From: Acidimicrobiales bacterium | Lineage (GTDB): Bacteria; Actinomycetota; Acidimicrobiia; Acidimicrobiales; Aldehydirespiratoraceae | NCBI GenBank assembly: GCA_029263215.1 | Contig: JAJCXY010000038.1 | Span: 1-64,000, forward strand | Direction of reading: 5' to 3' | DNA: 64,000 nucleotides | Shown here: piece after piece, positions 39,672 to 49,779 of the stretch | Numbering within the stretch: position 1 is the first letter of the stretch | How the letters are laid out: each line of letters starts with the position of its first letter | The notes under the pieces: model-generated | Databases searched by the model: none | The model's input: only the letters and a program-made list of their open reading frames with translations | Told to the model about the DNA's origin: nothing | Position numbers and translations under genes: made by a program

Positions 39672-40082
39672 ATGGTGAGCCCGACGCCCTCAGCCCAGGT
39701 TCCCCTCGTCGACTACCTACGCATCGGGGCGCGCCCCTACCTGAGGGCCCACGAATGCACCAGCTGCGGGGCCCGGTTCTTCGACCGGCGGGTGGCCTGC
39801 GCCAGTTGCGGCAAGCAGGAGTTTCGTAACGCTCGAGTGAAGAACTCCGGACACGTGAAGGCCTTCAGCATCGTGCACCGGGCGGCTCCGGGGATCCCGG
39901 CCCCTTATGTGTCGGCGGTCGTCGAAACCATCGACGGCACCACCGTGCGGTCCAACATCGTCAACTGTGATGCCACCCCCGAAGCCGTGTCGCTCGGCAT
40001 GTCGGTGAAGCTCACCACCTATCCGATCGGCACCGACGACGATGGCACCGAGGCAATCGCCTTCGGCTACGAACCATCGTGA
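39672..40082 (+). CDS. Zn-ribbon/OB-fold acyl-CoA-associated protein (DUF35-type)
   Basis: HECTSCGARFFDRRVACASCGKQEF zinc ribbon followed by OB-fold-like region; next to thiolase. Confidence 0.85.
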   Translation: MVSPTPSAQVPLVDYLRIGARPYLRAHECTSCGARFFDRRVACASCGKQEFRNARVKNSGHVKAFSIVHRAAPGIPAPYVSAVVETIDGTTVRSNIVNCDATPEAVSLGMSVKLTTYPIGTDDDGTEAIAFGYEPS

Positions 40083-40108
40083 TCGGCAACTCCGCGAAAG
40101 GTAGAACC

Positions 40109-41338
40109 ATGGCCGCGAAGAAATCCCCGAAACCCAATATCGCCGACGACTCGATCTGGGTGCTCGGCACCCACATGACCAGGTTCGGGCGCTACCCCGA
40201 CAAGGACTCCGTCGACCTCGCCTCCACGAGTGCCATCGCCGCGCTCCAAGACGGTGGCGTCACCATCCACGACATGGATGTTCTCGCCGCGGGCTGCCTG
40301 CTCGGCCAGGGTGGGATGGCCCAGAGGATCCAGAAACAGATCGGCCAGACCGGCATCCCCGCCTACAACGTCACCAATGCATGTGCCACCGGTGCCACCG
40401 CGATCCGCACCGTCTTTCTCCACATATCGGCCGGCGAAGCCGACATGGGCATCGCGGTGGGAGTGGAGCAGATGGGCAAGATGGGTCTACTAGGTGGGGC
40501 GGGCTCGAAAAAGGAGAAGAAGGTGTTCGAGCCGGGAGGGCGATACGGCGCCGTTACGGGCATCGACGGCTATCTCGGCACCGAGGGCATGCCGGGTGTC
40601 TTCGCCCAGGCCGGCATGGAGTACGCCCACGACCACAGCGGAGTCGACTTCGAACAGTTCGCCAGAGTCGCCTACAAGAACCACCTCCACTCCACGCTCA
40701 ATCCCCTCGCCCAGTACCGCAAGGATTTCTCCATGGAGGAGATCATGGGAGCCCCCACCATGAGCTACCCCAACACCCTCCTGATGTGCTGTCCCACCGG
40801 CGACGGCGCAGCGGCCGCGGTGCTGGTGTCGGGGGAGCGCCTCAAGAGCATGCCGAGAAGGGTGCAGAAGAGGGCGGTGAAGATCTCCGCCTCCGTGCTC
40901 ACCTCCGACCCGTACACCGAAGCGAGCCAGGTTCAGCCCGATGTCAACACCCTCACTCGCAACGCCGCCGCCCAGGCCTACGAGAAGGCCGGGGTAGCTC
41001 CCGAGGATCTTGACCTGGTCGAACTTCACGACTGCTTCGCCACCGCGGAGTTGATCCACTACGACAACCTCGGCCTGTGTGAACGTGGCGGCGCCGGAGA
41101 TTTCATCGACTCGGGCGCACCGTTTCGCGACGGTCGCACTCCGGTCAACGTGTCCGGGGGCCTCATCTCCAAAGGTCACCCCATCGGCGCAACCGGAGTG
41201 GCCAACATATTCGAGGTCACCACACACCTGCGCGGCGAGGCCGGCGATCGCCAGATAAATGGGGCCAAGGTCGGCCTTGCCCATGTGATCGGACTCGGTT
41301 CGGCGTGCGGCATCCACATCCTGGAGAAGGCCGCCTGA
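40109..41338 (+). CDS. Thiolase-family / SCP-x-like acetyl-CoA acetyltransferase
   Basis: NVTNACATGATAIRTVFLHI (Cys), DLDLVELHDCFATAELIHYDNLGL, VNVSGGLISKGHPIGATGVANIFE. Confidence 0.92.
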   Translation: MAAKKSPKPNIADDSIWVLGTHMTRFGRYPDKDSVDLASTSAIAALQDGGVTIHDMDVLAAGCLLGQGGMAQRIQKQIGQTGIPAYNVTNACATGATAIRTVFLHISAGEADMGIAVGVEQMGKMGLLGGAGSKKEKKVFEPGGRYGAVTGIDGYLGTEGMPGVFAQAGMEYAHDHSGVDFEQFARVAYKNHLHSTLNPLAQYRKDFSMEEIMGAPTMSYPNTLLMCCPTGDGAAAAVLVSGERLKSMPRRVQKRAVKISASVLTSDPYTEASQVQPDVNTLTRNAAAQAYEKAGVAPEDLDLVELHDCFATAELIHYDNLGLCERGGAGDFIDSGAPFRDGRTPVNVSGGLISKGHPIGATGVANIFEVTTHLRGEAGDRQINGAKVGLAHVIGLGSACGIHILEKAA

Positions 41339-41784
41339 GTACCAGCGCCGACTGGGCTCGCGCTCGACGCGCCTACACCCAACTCGTCGGTCGAGCCGAT
41401 CCCGTCGGCGCGTTGGTGGCCGAGTTCGGTGCCACCGACCTCCGGCCTGCCGCCACCATCGAGGAGGTTACGGCGGCCCGCGGTCCGGTGATCGTGTCGG
41501 GACCCGATGATCTGATCGAGTTGCGCTTGGTGGTTGAGCGTGTGACCGGCCCCGGTTCCTGGTTCACCGGGTCGGGCTCGGAAGTGGACGGCACCATGAG
41601 GCGAGGCCGTCTCGATCTGGCCCGCCCCGCCCAGGTGATGGGGCTGGTCGTCGCCCTCGAAGGAATCGTCCCAGACAACGGGGGAGCGTGGCGCACCTGG
41701 AAGACGGCGGTGGAGGCGATCGCGGCCGGGGTCGATGAACTCGAGAGCATCACCCTCGAAGCGCTGGTGGTGGACATTTCGTGA
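41305..41784 (+). CDS. Hypothetical protein
   Basis: Co-directional ORF after thiolase; SADWARARRAYTQLVGRADPVGALVAEFG; start uncertain. Confidence 0.55.
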   Translation: MRHPHPGEGRLSTSADWARARRAYTQLVGRADPVGALVAEFGATDLRPAATIEEVTAARGPVIVSGPDDLIELRLVVERVTGPGSWFTGSGSEVDGTMRRGRLDLARPAQVMGLVVALEGIVPDNGGAWRTWKTAVEAIAAGVDELESITLEALVVDIS

Positions 41785-41801
41785 AGGGCGCCTGCTGCCG
41801 G

Positions 41802-44800
41802 TCAGCCGAGAGCGCGTTCAGTGTCCTCGATAGCCTCCCGGAGCCGCTTCACGCTCACTGTTCCCTTGGCCCCGACCGGTTGGGCGAAGAGACTCACCCT
41901 CAACTCCTGGAGCTGCCAACTGAGCTCCTCGAGTCGGGGCGTCCAACCGTGGACGTCGGCGAGTCGGTCGTGAAACGCCTCCAGCGGCCGAACATTCGTC
42001 ATCCGGTCGCGGTCGCGGGCGACCGACGATGCCAGGCGTTCACCGCGCCACAGTGCGGCGCGTAGGTAGCGGTCGACATCGGCGAGGCGATGGGCACCCA
42101 CCCCGGCGATGAATCCCGGGTGCACCAGTCGGTCGAGCTGGGCGCCCATGTCGGCCACCGCTTCCTGCAGGGGTTGGGCACTCGTGTCGTTGAGCAGCCG
42201 GCTCAGGCGGCGGGCCGACACCAGCACGTCGATTGCGGAGTTGGCAACCTCGAGCACCGACTCGGGTAGAGCCTCTCGAAATGAGCCGAGCAAGCGGTTG
42301 AACGAGTCGGTGTTCCAAACCGGGCCCCCGAACCGATGGAGAAGTTCGTCGGTGGCGGCCGTGAGACAGTCCTCGAACCAGGCACCGGGGGAGCCGTACG
42401 GACTCGCGATGATGGCGAACTTCACCTTGTCGTCGAGCAGGGACCTCAGCATGGATCCCACCGCCGGGCGGTTGAGCAGAAGGAGCCGCCTGGTGCCGAG
42501 CCACATCGCTTCGTGCTGTTCTGCCTCGGTGGCGAGCAGTCGGACTGCCACCGCCTGGCCCTCGTCGACGAGCGACGGAAAGGAGCGCACGACCTGGCCG
42601 AGACCCGACGACTCGATCACCCGGGGAAGCTCGTCGATCGTCCACGTCGTGAGACCGGTGGTTTCGAGCTCATGGCTGGTCTCTTTGAGCAGCTCGCGCG
42701 CCTGCTCGTGCAGGTGGCGCTTCAGAAGGTCGAGATCGTCGTCTTCGGCGATTGATTCGCCCCGGTCAACGATCCGGAAGTGGGGACGCAGATGAGTGTC
42801 GAGATCTTCGGGCCTGAAGTCGGTTCGGAGCACCGCTTCGCCCGACAGGCGCACGACCTCGTCGCGGAGTTGATCAAGTAGAGGATTGTCGCCGCCGGGT
42901 TCGAGACCGGGCAAAAGGGCGTCGACGGTCGCAGGGATCGGCACGAGGAGCCGTCTGATGGGTTTCGGAAGGGTGCGCAGGAGTTCGGTGACCAGCTCGC
43001 GACGCAGACCCGGAACAAGCCAGTCGAATCGTCGGGAGTCGACACGGCTCACCGCATTGAGGGGAATGTCGATGCTGACACCATCGGTGAGACTCGCTGC
43101 GTCGTGCTCGTAGTGCAGTGCCAGATCCAGATCGCCGTAGCTCCAGGACTCGGGGAAATCGTCGGCCGAGATCGACCCGAGCGCCGGATCGATCAGGTCT
43201 TCGACGCGAAAGTCGAGTTGGGAAGGGTCGTGGCCCTGTTGCTGGCGCCACCATCGATCGAAATGCCGCACCGACACGATCTCGTCGGGCAGCCTCGAGG
43301 AGTAGAGCTCGGCGAGGGCTTCGTCGGTGATCAGGAGGTCGTCGCGGCGCAGGCGATGTTGAAGCTGGGCAACCTCGGCCATCCGCTCTGCATTGTGCAC
43401 CGCGAAGCGGTGGTGGGTGTCCCAGTCACCCTCGACCAGGGCGTGCCTGATGAACAGATCGCGGGCCAGGCCGGGCTCGACCCGGTGAACGTTGACCGCA
43501 CGGTTCGGAACCACCGGAAGCCCGTAGAGCGACGCTCGCTCGTCGCACATGGCGGAGCCCCGTTGGGTATCCCACCAGGGGTCGCTGTAGGTCCAGGCCA
43601 GCAAGTGCGAAGCCGACCGCTCCAACCATTGGGGATTCACCGGTGCGACCACCCGGCCTCTCAGCTGGTTGGTCTCCACCAACTCGCCGGCCATCACCCA
43701 CTTCGGGGTTCGCTTCTTCATGGCACTTCCGGGCGCCACCACGAAGCGGGCATTGCGAGCGCCTCTGTAGTCGCGCCTCTCAGAGTCGAGGAATCCCACG
43801 TGGGAGAGCAGGCCGGCGAGGAGGGCCTGGTGAACCGAGTCGGGGTCGGCCGGGTTGTCGTTGGGGCGCAGGCCCAGATCGGCCGCCACCCGCCTCAACT
43901 GGCCGTGGACATCTTGCCACTCGCGAATCCGTAGGTAGTGCAGGTACTCATCGCGGCACATGCGACGAAAGCCGTTACCCGACCGAGCGGAGCGTTCGTC
44001 GCGGATGTGCTTCCACAACTGGAGGTACGAAAGGAAGTCGGATTCCTCATGGGTGTAGCGGGCGTGGCACTCCACGGCTCTCTGCTGGGCCGCTCCACTT
44101 CCCACTCCAGTAGGCCTGATCCGCGGGTCTTGGATCGACAGGCCCGACACGATCACCAGAAGCTCGGCCACACAACCATGGTCGTCGGCCTCGAGCAGCA
44201 TCCGACCGAGACGAGGGTCGACGGGGATGGCCGCGAGCTGGCGGCCGAGCGGGGTCAGCCAGCGGCGGGTGCCCTCCATGGCCGGATCGACCGCGTCGAG
44301 CTCTTCGAGCAGGCGAATGCCATCGCGGATCGCCCTGTGGTCGGGGGGATCGACAAAGGGGAACGACTCGACATCGCCCAGGCCGAGGGATGCCATCTGA
44401 AGGATCACCGAGGCGAGGTTGGTGCGCTGGATCTCGGGTTCGGTGAATTCGGGCCGGTTGAGGAAGTCGTCCTCGGCATACAGACGGATACAAACGCCGG
44501 GGCCCAGCCGCCCGCACCGGCCGGCCCGCTGGTCGGCCGAAGCCTGCGAGACAGCCTCGATGGGCAGGCGCTGCACCTTGGTTCGCCGATTGAATCGTGA
44601 GATCCGGGCGGTGCCGGTATCGACCACCGAATGGACGCCGGGAACAGTGAGCGAGGTCTCGGCAACATTGGTGGCAAGCACAACCCGACGGCCGCGGTGC
44701 GGGGCGAAGACTCTCTGCTGTTCAGCAGGGGAGAGGCGGGCGTAGAGCGGAAGCACCTCGAGGTCGGGCAATCTGAGGTCGCCGAGATGGTCGGCGGCAT

Positions 44801-45554
44801 CGCGGATCTCGCGTTCCCCCGACAAGAACACCAGCACATCGTGGGGTTGTTCTCTGAGGAGCTCCTTGACGGCGCGGCCTATGCCTTCGGTCTGGTCGAG
44901 AACAGGAGCATCCGGATCGTCGGGGTCTCCGAGAGGGTGATAGCGCACCTCCACCGGGTGAGTACGTCCTGCCACCTCCACGATCGGGGCATCGGAGAAG
45001 TGAGCAGCGAAGCGAGCCGTGTCGATCGTGGCGGAGGTGATTATCACCTTGAGGTCGGGGCGACGATCCACCAGTCGGCGGAGGTAACCGAGCAGGAAGT
45101 CGATGTTGAGGCTGCGCTCATGGGCTTCATCGATGATGATCGTGTCGTAGCGACGGAGTTCGCGGTCGCGTTGCATCTCGGCCAGCAGGATCCCGTCGGT
45201 CATGAGCTTCACGAGGGTCTGATCGCTCACCTCGTCGGTGAACCTCACCGTGTAGCCGACGAGTCCACCCACCGTCGTGCCGATCTCGCTGGCCACCCGC
45301 TCCGCGATCGATCGCGCCGCGATGCGACGGGGCTGAGTGTGGCCGATCAAACCCTCCACACCGCGACCCAATTCGAGACACAGTTTGGGGATCTGGGTGC
45401 TCTTGCCCGAGCCGGTCTCGCCCGCCACCACTACTACCTGGTTGTCGCGGATCGTTCTCAGCAGCTCATCGCGGCGCGCGGTGATGGGCAACTCTTCGGG
45501 GTACCGGATGGGCGGCACCGATGCCCGCCTTCGCTCCACCAGGTCCCGACTCAT
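41802..45554 (-). CDS. hrpA: ATP-dependent RNA helicase HrpA
   Basis: VVVAGETGSGKSTQIPK, IIDEAHERSLNIDFLLGYL, TSATIDTARFAAHF, QRAGRCGRLGPGVCIRLY; 1250 aa with long C-terminal region. Confidence 0.95.
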   Translation of the reverse strand: MSRDLVERRRASVPPIRYPEELPITARRDELLRTIRDNQVVVVAGETGSGKSTQIPKLCLELGRGVEGLIGHTQPRRIAARSIAERVASEIGTTVGGLVGYTVRFTDEVSDQTLVKLMTDGILLAEMQRDRELRRYDTIIIDEAHERSLNIDFLLGYLRRLVDRRPDLKVIITSATIDTARFAAHFSDAPIVEVAGRTHPVEVRYHPLGDPDDPDAPVLDQTEGIGRAVKELLREQPHDVLVFLSGEREIRDAADHLGDLRLPDLEVLPLYARLSPAEQQRVFAPHRGRRVVLATNVAETSLTVPGVHSVVDTGTARISRFNRRTKVQRLPIEAVSQASADQRAGRCGRLGPGVCIRLYAEDDFLNRPEFTEPEIQRTNLASVILQMASLGLGDVESFPFVDPPDHRAIRDGIRLLEELDAVDPAMEGTRRWLTPLGRQLAAIPVDPRLGRMLLEADDHGCVAELLVIVSGLSIQDPRIRPTGVGSGAAQQRAVECHARYTHEESDFLSYLQLWKHIRDERSARSGNGFRRMCRDEYLHYLRIREWQDVHGQLRRVAADLGLRPNDNPADPDSVHQALLAGLLSHVGFLDSERRDYRGARNARFVVAPGSAMKKRTPKWVMAGELVETNQLRGRVVAPVNPQWLERSASHLLAWTYSDPWWDTQRGSAMCDERASLYGLPVVPNRAVNVHRVEPGLARDLFIRHALVEGDWDTHHRFAVHNAERMAEVAQLQHRLRRDDLLITDEALAELYSSRLPDEIVSVRHFDRWWRQQQGHDPSQLDFRVEDLIDPALGSISADDFPESWSYGDLDLALHYEHDAASLTDGVSIDIPLNAVSRVDSRRFDWLVPGLRRELVTELLRTLPKPIRRLLVPIPATVDALLPGLEPGGDNPLLDQLRDEVVRLSGEAVLRTDFRPEDLDTHLRPHFRIVDRGESIAEDDDLDLLKRHLHEQARELLKETSHELETTGLTTWTIDELPRVIESSGLGQVVRSFPSLVDEGQAVAVRLLATEAEQHEAMWLGTRRLLLLNRPAVGSMLRSLLDDKVKFAIIASPYGSPGAWFEDCLTAATDELLHRFGGPVWNTDSFNRLLGSFREALPESVLEVANSAIDVLVSARRLSRLLNDTSAQPLQEAVADMGAQLDRLVHPGFIAGVGAHRLADVDRYLRAALWRGERLASSVARDRDRMTNVRPLEAFHDRLADVHGWTPRLEELSWQLQELRVSLFAQPVGAKGTVSVKRLREAIEDTERALG

Positions 45555-45670
45555 CGGACCGAGGCTAGCGAGGGCGAGGGGCCCTCAGAAGGCTCGTCTA
45601 CCTCATGGCGAATCACGCGGCTAGGCTGCGCAGCCATGTTGGAGTTCACACCAGGGGTGGAATCACTTTG

Positions 45671-46669
45671 ATGACGGACCGACCCATCCTCGACGTCTCG
45701 GGTCTGACGACGAAATTCCATACTCAAGACGGCATCGTCCACGCAGTCAACGATGTGAGTTTCAGCCTGAACCCGGGCGAGTTTCTCGGCGTCGTGGGCG
45801 AGAGCGGCTCGGGTAAGAGCGTCACCATGATGTCGCTGCTTCGCCTGATCCCCATGCCCCCGGGCGAGATCACCGACGGCACCGCCATGTTCGACGACCA
45901 GGACCTCCTCAGTATCAACGGCGATGAACTCCGCAAGGTTCGCGGCGGAAAGATCGGCTTCATTTTCCAGGACCCGATGACCTCACTCAACCCCGTGTTC
46001 ACCGTGGGTCGCCAGATCGAGGAATCACTGCGGCTCCACAAGGACATGAATTCCAAGGAAGCACGCGCAAGGTCCACCGAACTGCTCACGATGGTGGGAA
46101 TACCCGACGCCGATCAGCGGGTGACGAACTTCCCCCACGAACTCTCCGGCGGTATGCGCCAAAGGGTGATGATCGCGATAGCGCTCGCATGTTCGCCCAA
46201 GGTGATCATCGCCGACGAGCCCACGACGGCCCTCGATGTCACGGTGCAGGCGCAGATAATCGAGATCGTCAGAGACCTGCGTGAAAAGCTCGACACAGCG
46301 GTGATCTGGATCACCCATGACCTCGGGGTGATCGCCGGACTCGCCGACAGGGTCTTGGTCATGTATGGCGGCCAGATCGTCGAAGAGGCACCAGTGAGAG
46401 ATCTGTACGGGCGGCCCGAACACCCCTACACCCAGGGCCTGCTGCAGTCTCTGCCGAGGCTCGACCAGAGGGGCCAGGAACTGCACAGCATCGAGGGCCA
46501 ACCACCCACGATGCACGTCGCCCCGACCGGTTGCTCGTTCGCCCCGCGTTGTCCTTTCGTTCACGAGCGCTGCATCAAGGAAGTTCCGAAGCTCACTGAG
46601 GCCGCGCCCGAACATCGCGTTGCGTGTTGGTGGGACACCCACAAGGGGGAGGCTCGCAATGGTGGCTGA
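45671..46669 (+). CDS. Oligopeptide/dipeptide ABC transporter ATPase (OppD/DppD-like)
   Basis: [60 protein letters not shown]-terminal [15 protein letters not shown]. Confidence 0.95.
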   Translation: MTDRPILDVSGLTTKFHTQDGIVHAVNDVSFSLNPGEFLGVVGESGSGKSVTMMSLLRLIPMPPGEITDGTAMFDDQDLLSINGDELRKVRGGKIGFIFQDPMTSLNPVFTVGRQIEESLRLHKDMNSKEARARSTELLTMVGIPDADQRVTNFPHELSGGMRQRVMIAIALACSPKVIIADEPTTALDVTVQAQIIEIVRDLREKLDTAVIWITHDLGVIAGLADRVLVMYGGQIVEEAPVRDLYGRPEHPYTQGLLQSLPRLDQRGQELHSIEGQPPTMHVAPTGCSFAPRCPFVHERCIKEVPKLTEAAPEHRVACWWDTHKGEARNGG

Positions 46670-47690
46670 GTTCACGAAGGAAGCCGACGACCCGGCCGGA
46701 TCCGAAGAACGACCACTGGTCAGGGTCACCAACTTGAAGAAGTACTTCCCCATCATGAAGGGCGTTTTTCGCAGACAGATCGGATCGGTCCGCGCCGTCG
46801 ACGGCGTGAGCTTCGACATCTACCGGGGAGAGACACTCGGTCTGGTCGGCGAGAGCGGTTCGGGCAAGTCGACGGCCGGTCGGGCGATTCTGAAGCTCGA
46901 GGAGGTCACCGACGGCACCGTCGCCTTCGACGGCCAGGACATCACCGGCCTGTCCACACAACAGGTGCGCAAGCTGCGCCCTCGCATGCAGATGGTGTTC
47001 CAGAATCCCCACGCCTCGCTCAACCCGAGGATGACGGTGGCGTCGATCATCGGAGAACCCCTGCTCGAGCACAAGGCTTCCAAGGGCAGGGAACGCCAGG
47101 AAAGGATCGAGGAACTGCTGACCCTGGTGGGGCTCGATCCCAGCCACGCCAATCGTTACCCCCATGAGTTTTCCGGCGGCCAACGCCAACGGATCGGTAT
47201 CGCTCGGGCCATTGCGCTCAACCCCGAGTTCATCGTGTGCGATGAGCCGATCGCCGCTCTCGACGTGTCGATCCAGTCCCAGGTCGTCAACCTGCTCCAG
47301 GATCTCCAGAACTCACTGGAGCTGAGCTACCTCTTCATCTCCCACGATCTGAGCATGGTTCGCCACATCGCCGACCGCGTGGCGGTGATGTACCTCGGCA
47401 CCTTGGTGGAGCTCGCGCCGGTCGAGGAGCTCTACGACGACCCGAAGCACCCTTACACCCGCGCCCTGCATTCATCGGTGCCTGTTCCCGACCCGGTGGT
47501 GGAGGCGGTTCGGCCTCGAGTGATTCTCGAAGGCGATATTCCCAGTCCCAGCAACCCGCCGCCTGGCTGTCGCTTCAACACCCGCTGCCCGGTGGCCCAG
47601 GAACGCTGTTCACAAGATGTGCCCGAGTGGCGAGAAATCGAGCCTGGCCACTGGGTGTCCTGTCATTTCGCTGACACACCCGGCTGGTGA
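46659..47690 (+). CDS. Oligopeptide/dipeptide ABC transporter ATPase (OppF/DppF-like)
   Basis: [71 protein letters not shown]. Confidence 0.95.
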   Translation: MVAEFTKEADDPAGSEERPLVRVTNLKKYFPIMKGVFRRQIGSVRAVDGVSFDIYRGETLGLVGESGSGKSTAGRAILKLEEVTDGTVAFDGQDITGLSTQQVRKLRPRMQMVFQNPHASLNPRMTVASIIGEPLLEHKASKGRERQERIEELLTLVGLDPSHANRYPHEFSGGQRQRIGIARAIALNPEFIVCDEPIAALDVSIQSQVVNLLQDLQNSLELSYLFISHDLSMVRHIADRVAVMYLGTLVELAPVEELYDDPKHPYTRALHSSVPVPDPVVEAVRPRVILEGDIPSPSNPPPGCRFNTRCPVAQERCSQDVPEWREIEPGHWVSCHFADTPGW

Positions 47691-47831
47691 CAGTCCAACG
47701 GCACCAAAACCAGCGACCAAAGGGTTGGCGATCCGTCCGCGCGGGCGGGGTAACTAGCAAAGCCGTTAATCAACCCCTAACATGACGGCCCCATCGGTCA
47801 ATAGACCGACCTAGGAGGGAGAACCCAGAGT

Positions 47832-49694
47832 ATGAAGTTGAAACTATTAGCGCTGCTTGCAGTGTTTACGCTCTTCGCCGCAGCGTGCGGCGACGACGAC
47901 AGCGATGCTGGCGACACATCCGCCGGTGACGACGCCGGCGACGACACTGGAGACGACGGCGATGACGCCGGCGACGACGGTGACGACGGTGACGACGGTG
48001 ACGACGGCGACGATGGTGACGACGGTGACGACGCCGCCGCATCGACGGCTGGCCAGGGTGGACACCTGCTGCTCCTGCAGTGGCAGGCACCTTCACAGGC
48101 CAACGCCTACCTGTCCACCGGCACCAAGGACCTCCACGCGGGGTCCCTCGTGCTCGAGCCTTTGGCTGAGTACGCCCCCGACGGTTCGTTGATCCCTGCC
48201 CTGGCTGCGGAGATCCCCACCGCGGCAAACGGTGGTATCTCCGACGACCTGACTCAGATCACTTGGACCCTGCAAGAGGGCGTCCTGTGGTCTGACGGTA
48301 CCCCTCTCACCGCCGACGACGTGGTGTTCAGCTGGGAGTACTGCAGCGATGAGCTCACCGGTTGCTCCGGCGACTTCACCACTGTCGACTCCGTGGTTGC
48401 AGTTGATGACCTCACCGTGACGATCACCTTCGTCGCTCCTCAGCCCTGGCCGTTCGACACCTTCGTCAGCCAGACCCAGCCGATCATCCAGCGGGCCCAG
48501 TTCGGCGCCTGCCAGGGTGACGCGGCCAAGTCTTGCACCGATGAGAACTTCGCTCCGGTCGGCACTGGTCCCTACATGGTCACCGAGCTTCGTCCTGAAG
48601 ACACGGTGCTCTACGAGATGAACCCGAACTACCGCGGAGCCTCCGACGGTAAGCCCTTCTTCGGTACCGTCGAGATCAAGGGCGGCGGCGATGCCGAGGC
48701 CTCGGCTCGTTCGGTCCTCGAGATCGGCGAAGCCGACTACGGATGGAACCTCCAGGTGGCCCCGGAACTCCTCGGCCCGATGGAAGCTGCTGGTAATGGT
48801 CGTGTTGTGGTGGCCTTCGCCACCAACGTTGAGCACATCAACCTCAACCAGACCGACCCCAACGGCACTCCTCCTTCGGACTACGCAGGCGGCACCAACC
48901 CCAACCCGTTCTTCTTCGAGAACACCGAGTTGGCCCGTGCCCTTTCGTTGGCGATCAACCGTGATGAGTTGGTGGCAGTCGGCTACGGATCCAATGGGTC
49001 CCCGACCTGCAACTTCTGGAACGTGGGTGCGCAGACGTCGACCAACAACGACTGGTGCCTCGTGCAGGACGTTGATGAGGCCAACCGCATCCTCGATGAG
49101 GATCTCGGGTACGTTGACACTGATGGCGATGGCGTTCGCGAGTTGCCCGACGGCACCCCGCTCGCCTGGGACTACGTCACCTCAACCAACGGTGTGCGCC
49201 AGTCCAACCAGGCCCTCATCGAGGACTACTGGTCAGACATCGGCATTGATGTGAACATGCGCAATGAAGATGCAAGCCTGTTCTTCGACGGCACCGGTGC
49301 GGCCCCAGTAAACATCTGGAGCTTCTTCACCGACATCGAGATGTTCACCAACGGTGCATCGGGTCCCGACGCCCAGGGTTACTTGAGCGGCTTCCGGATC
49401 GACGAGATCCCCGAGTCCACCAACAACTGGGGCGGCGGCAACATCCCGCGTATCGCCAGCACCGAATTCGACGCACTTTGGGACGAACTGGCCGGCACGC
49501 CACTCGACGACCCGAACCGCGACGCTTTGGTGATCCAGCTGAACGACATCGTTTCGGCGGAGTCCGGCGCAATCATCCCCTTGATCCTGCGAGGCAACGT
49601 TTCCGCCTTCGCCAACGACATCGAGAACACCGGCGAACTCAATGGTTGGGACAGCGAGTTCTACAACATTGAAGACTGGACACGCGCTAGCTAA
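47832..49694 (+). CDS. Peptide ABC transporter substrate-binding lipoprotein (family 5) with poly-Asp/Gly linker
   Basis: Lipoprotein signal MKLKLLALLAVFTLFAAACGDD, acidic linker, ITWTLQEGVLWSDGTPLTADDVVFSWEY. Confidence 0.93.
   Translation: MKLKLLALLAVFTLFAAACGDDDSDAGDTSAGDDAGDDTGDDGDDAGDDGDDGDDGDDGDDGDDGDDAAASTAGQGGHLLLLQWQAPSQANAYLSTGTKDLHAGSLVLEPLAEYAPDGSLIPALAAEIPTAANGGISDDLTQITWTLQEGVLWSDGTPLTADDVVFSWEYCSDELTGCSGDFTTVDSVVAVDDLTVTITFVAPQPWPFDTFVSQTQPIIQRAQFGACQGDAAKSCTDENFAPVGTGPYMVTELRPEDTVLYEMNPNYRGASDGKPFFGTVEIKGGGDAEASARSVLEIGEADYGWNLQVAPELLGPMEAAGNGRVVVAFATNVEHINLNQTDPNGTPPSDYAGGTNPNPFFFENTELARALSLAINRDELVAVGYGSNGSPTCNFWNVGAQTSTNNDWCLVQDVDEANRILDEDLGYVDTDGDGVRELPDGTPLAWDYVTSTNGVRQSNQALIEDYWSDIGIDVNMRNEDASLFFDGTGAAPVNIWSFFTDIEMFTNGASGPDAQGYLSGFRIDEIPESTNNWGGGNIPRIASTEFDALWDELAGTPLDDPNRDALVIQLNDIVSAESGAIIPLILRGNVSAFANDIENTGELNGWDSEFYNIEDWTRAS
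47972..48032 (+). repeat. 9-bp-period (GACGACGGT)n repeat encoding Asp-Asp-Gly linker
   Basis: Tandem gacgacggtgacgacggtgacgacggtgacgacggcgacgatggtgacgacggtgac. Confidence 0.9.
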
Positions 49695-49717
49695 CGCTGG
49701 CGAAGTCATCTTGTAAT

Positions 49718-49754
49718 GGGAGTGTGTCGCACCTATTCGGTGCGACACACTCCC
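49718..49754 (+). promoter_or_regulatory. Intergenic 16-bp perfect stem-loop between the substrate-binding protein and permease genes (no U-tract)
   Basis: GGGAGTGTGTCGCACC-TATTC-GGTGCGACACACTCCC, followed by GCATTC. Confidence 0.85.
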
Positions 49755-49779
49755 GCATTCATGCCGGGAGGGAGCATCG

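Noticed and set aside
47730-47751. GC-rich patch after the OppF-like gene as an intrinsic terminator
   Set aside because: Stem is weak and imperfect and no T-run follows; not supportable by eye.
47798-48228. Alternate-frame Ser/Pro- and Arg-rich repeat ORFs over the Asp-rich linker
   Set aside because: Artefacts of translating the (GACGACGGT)n repeat in other frames.
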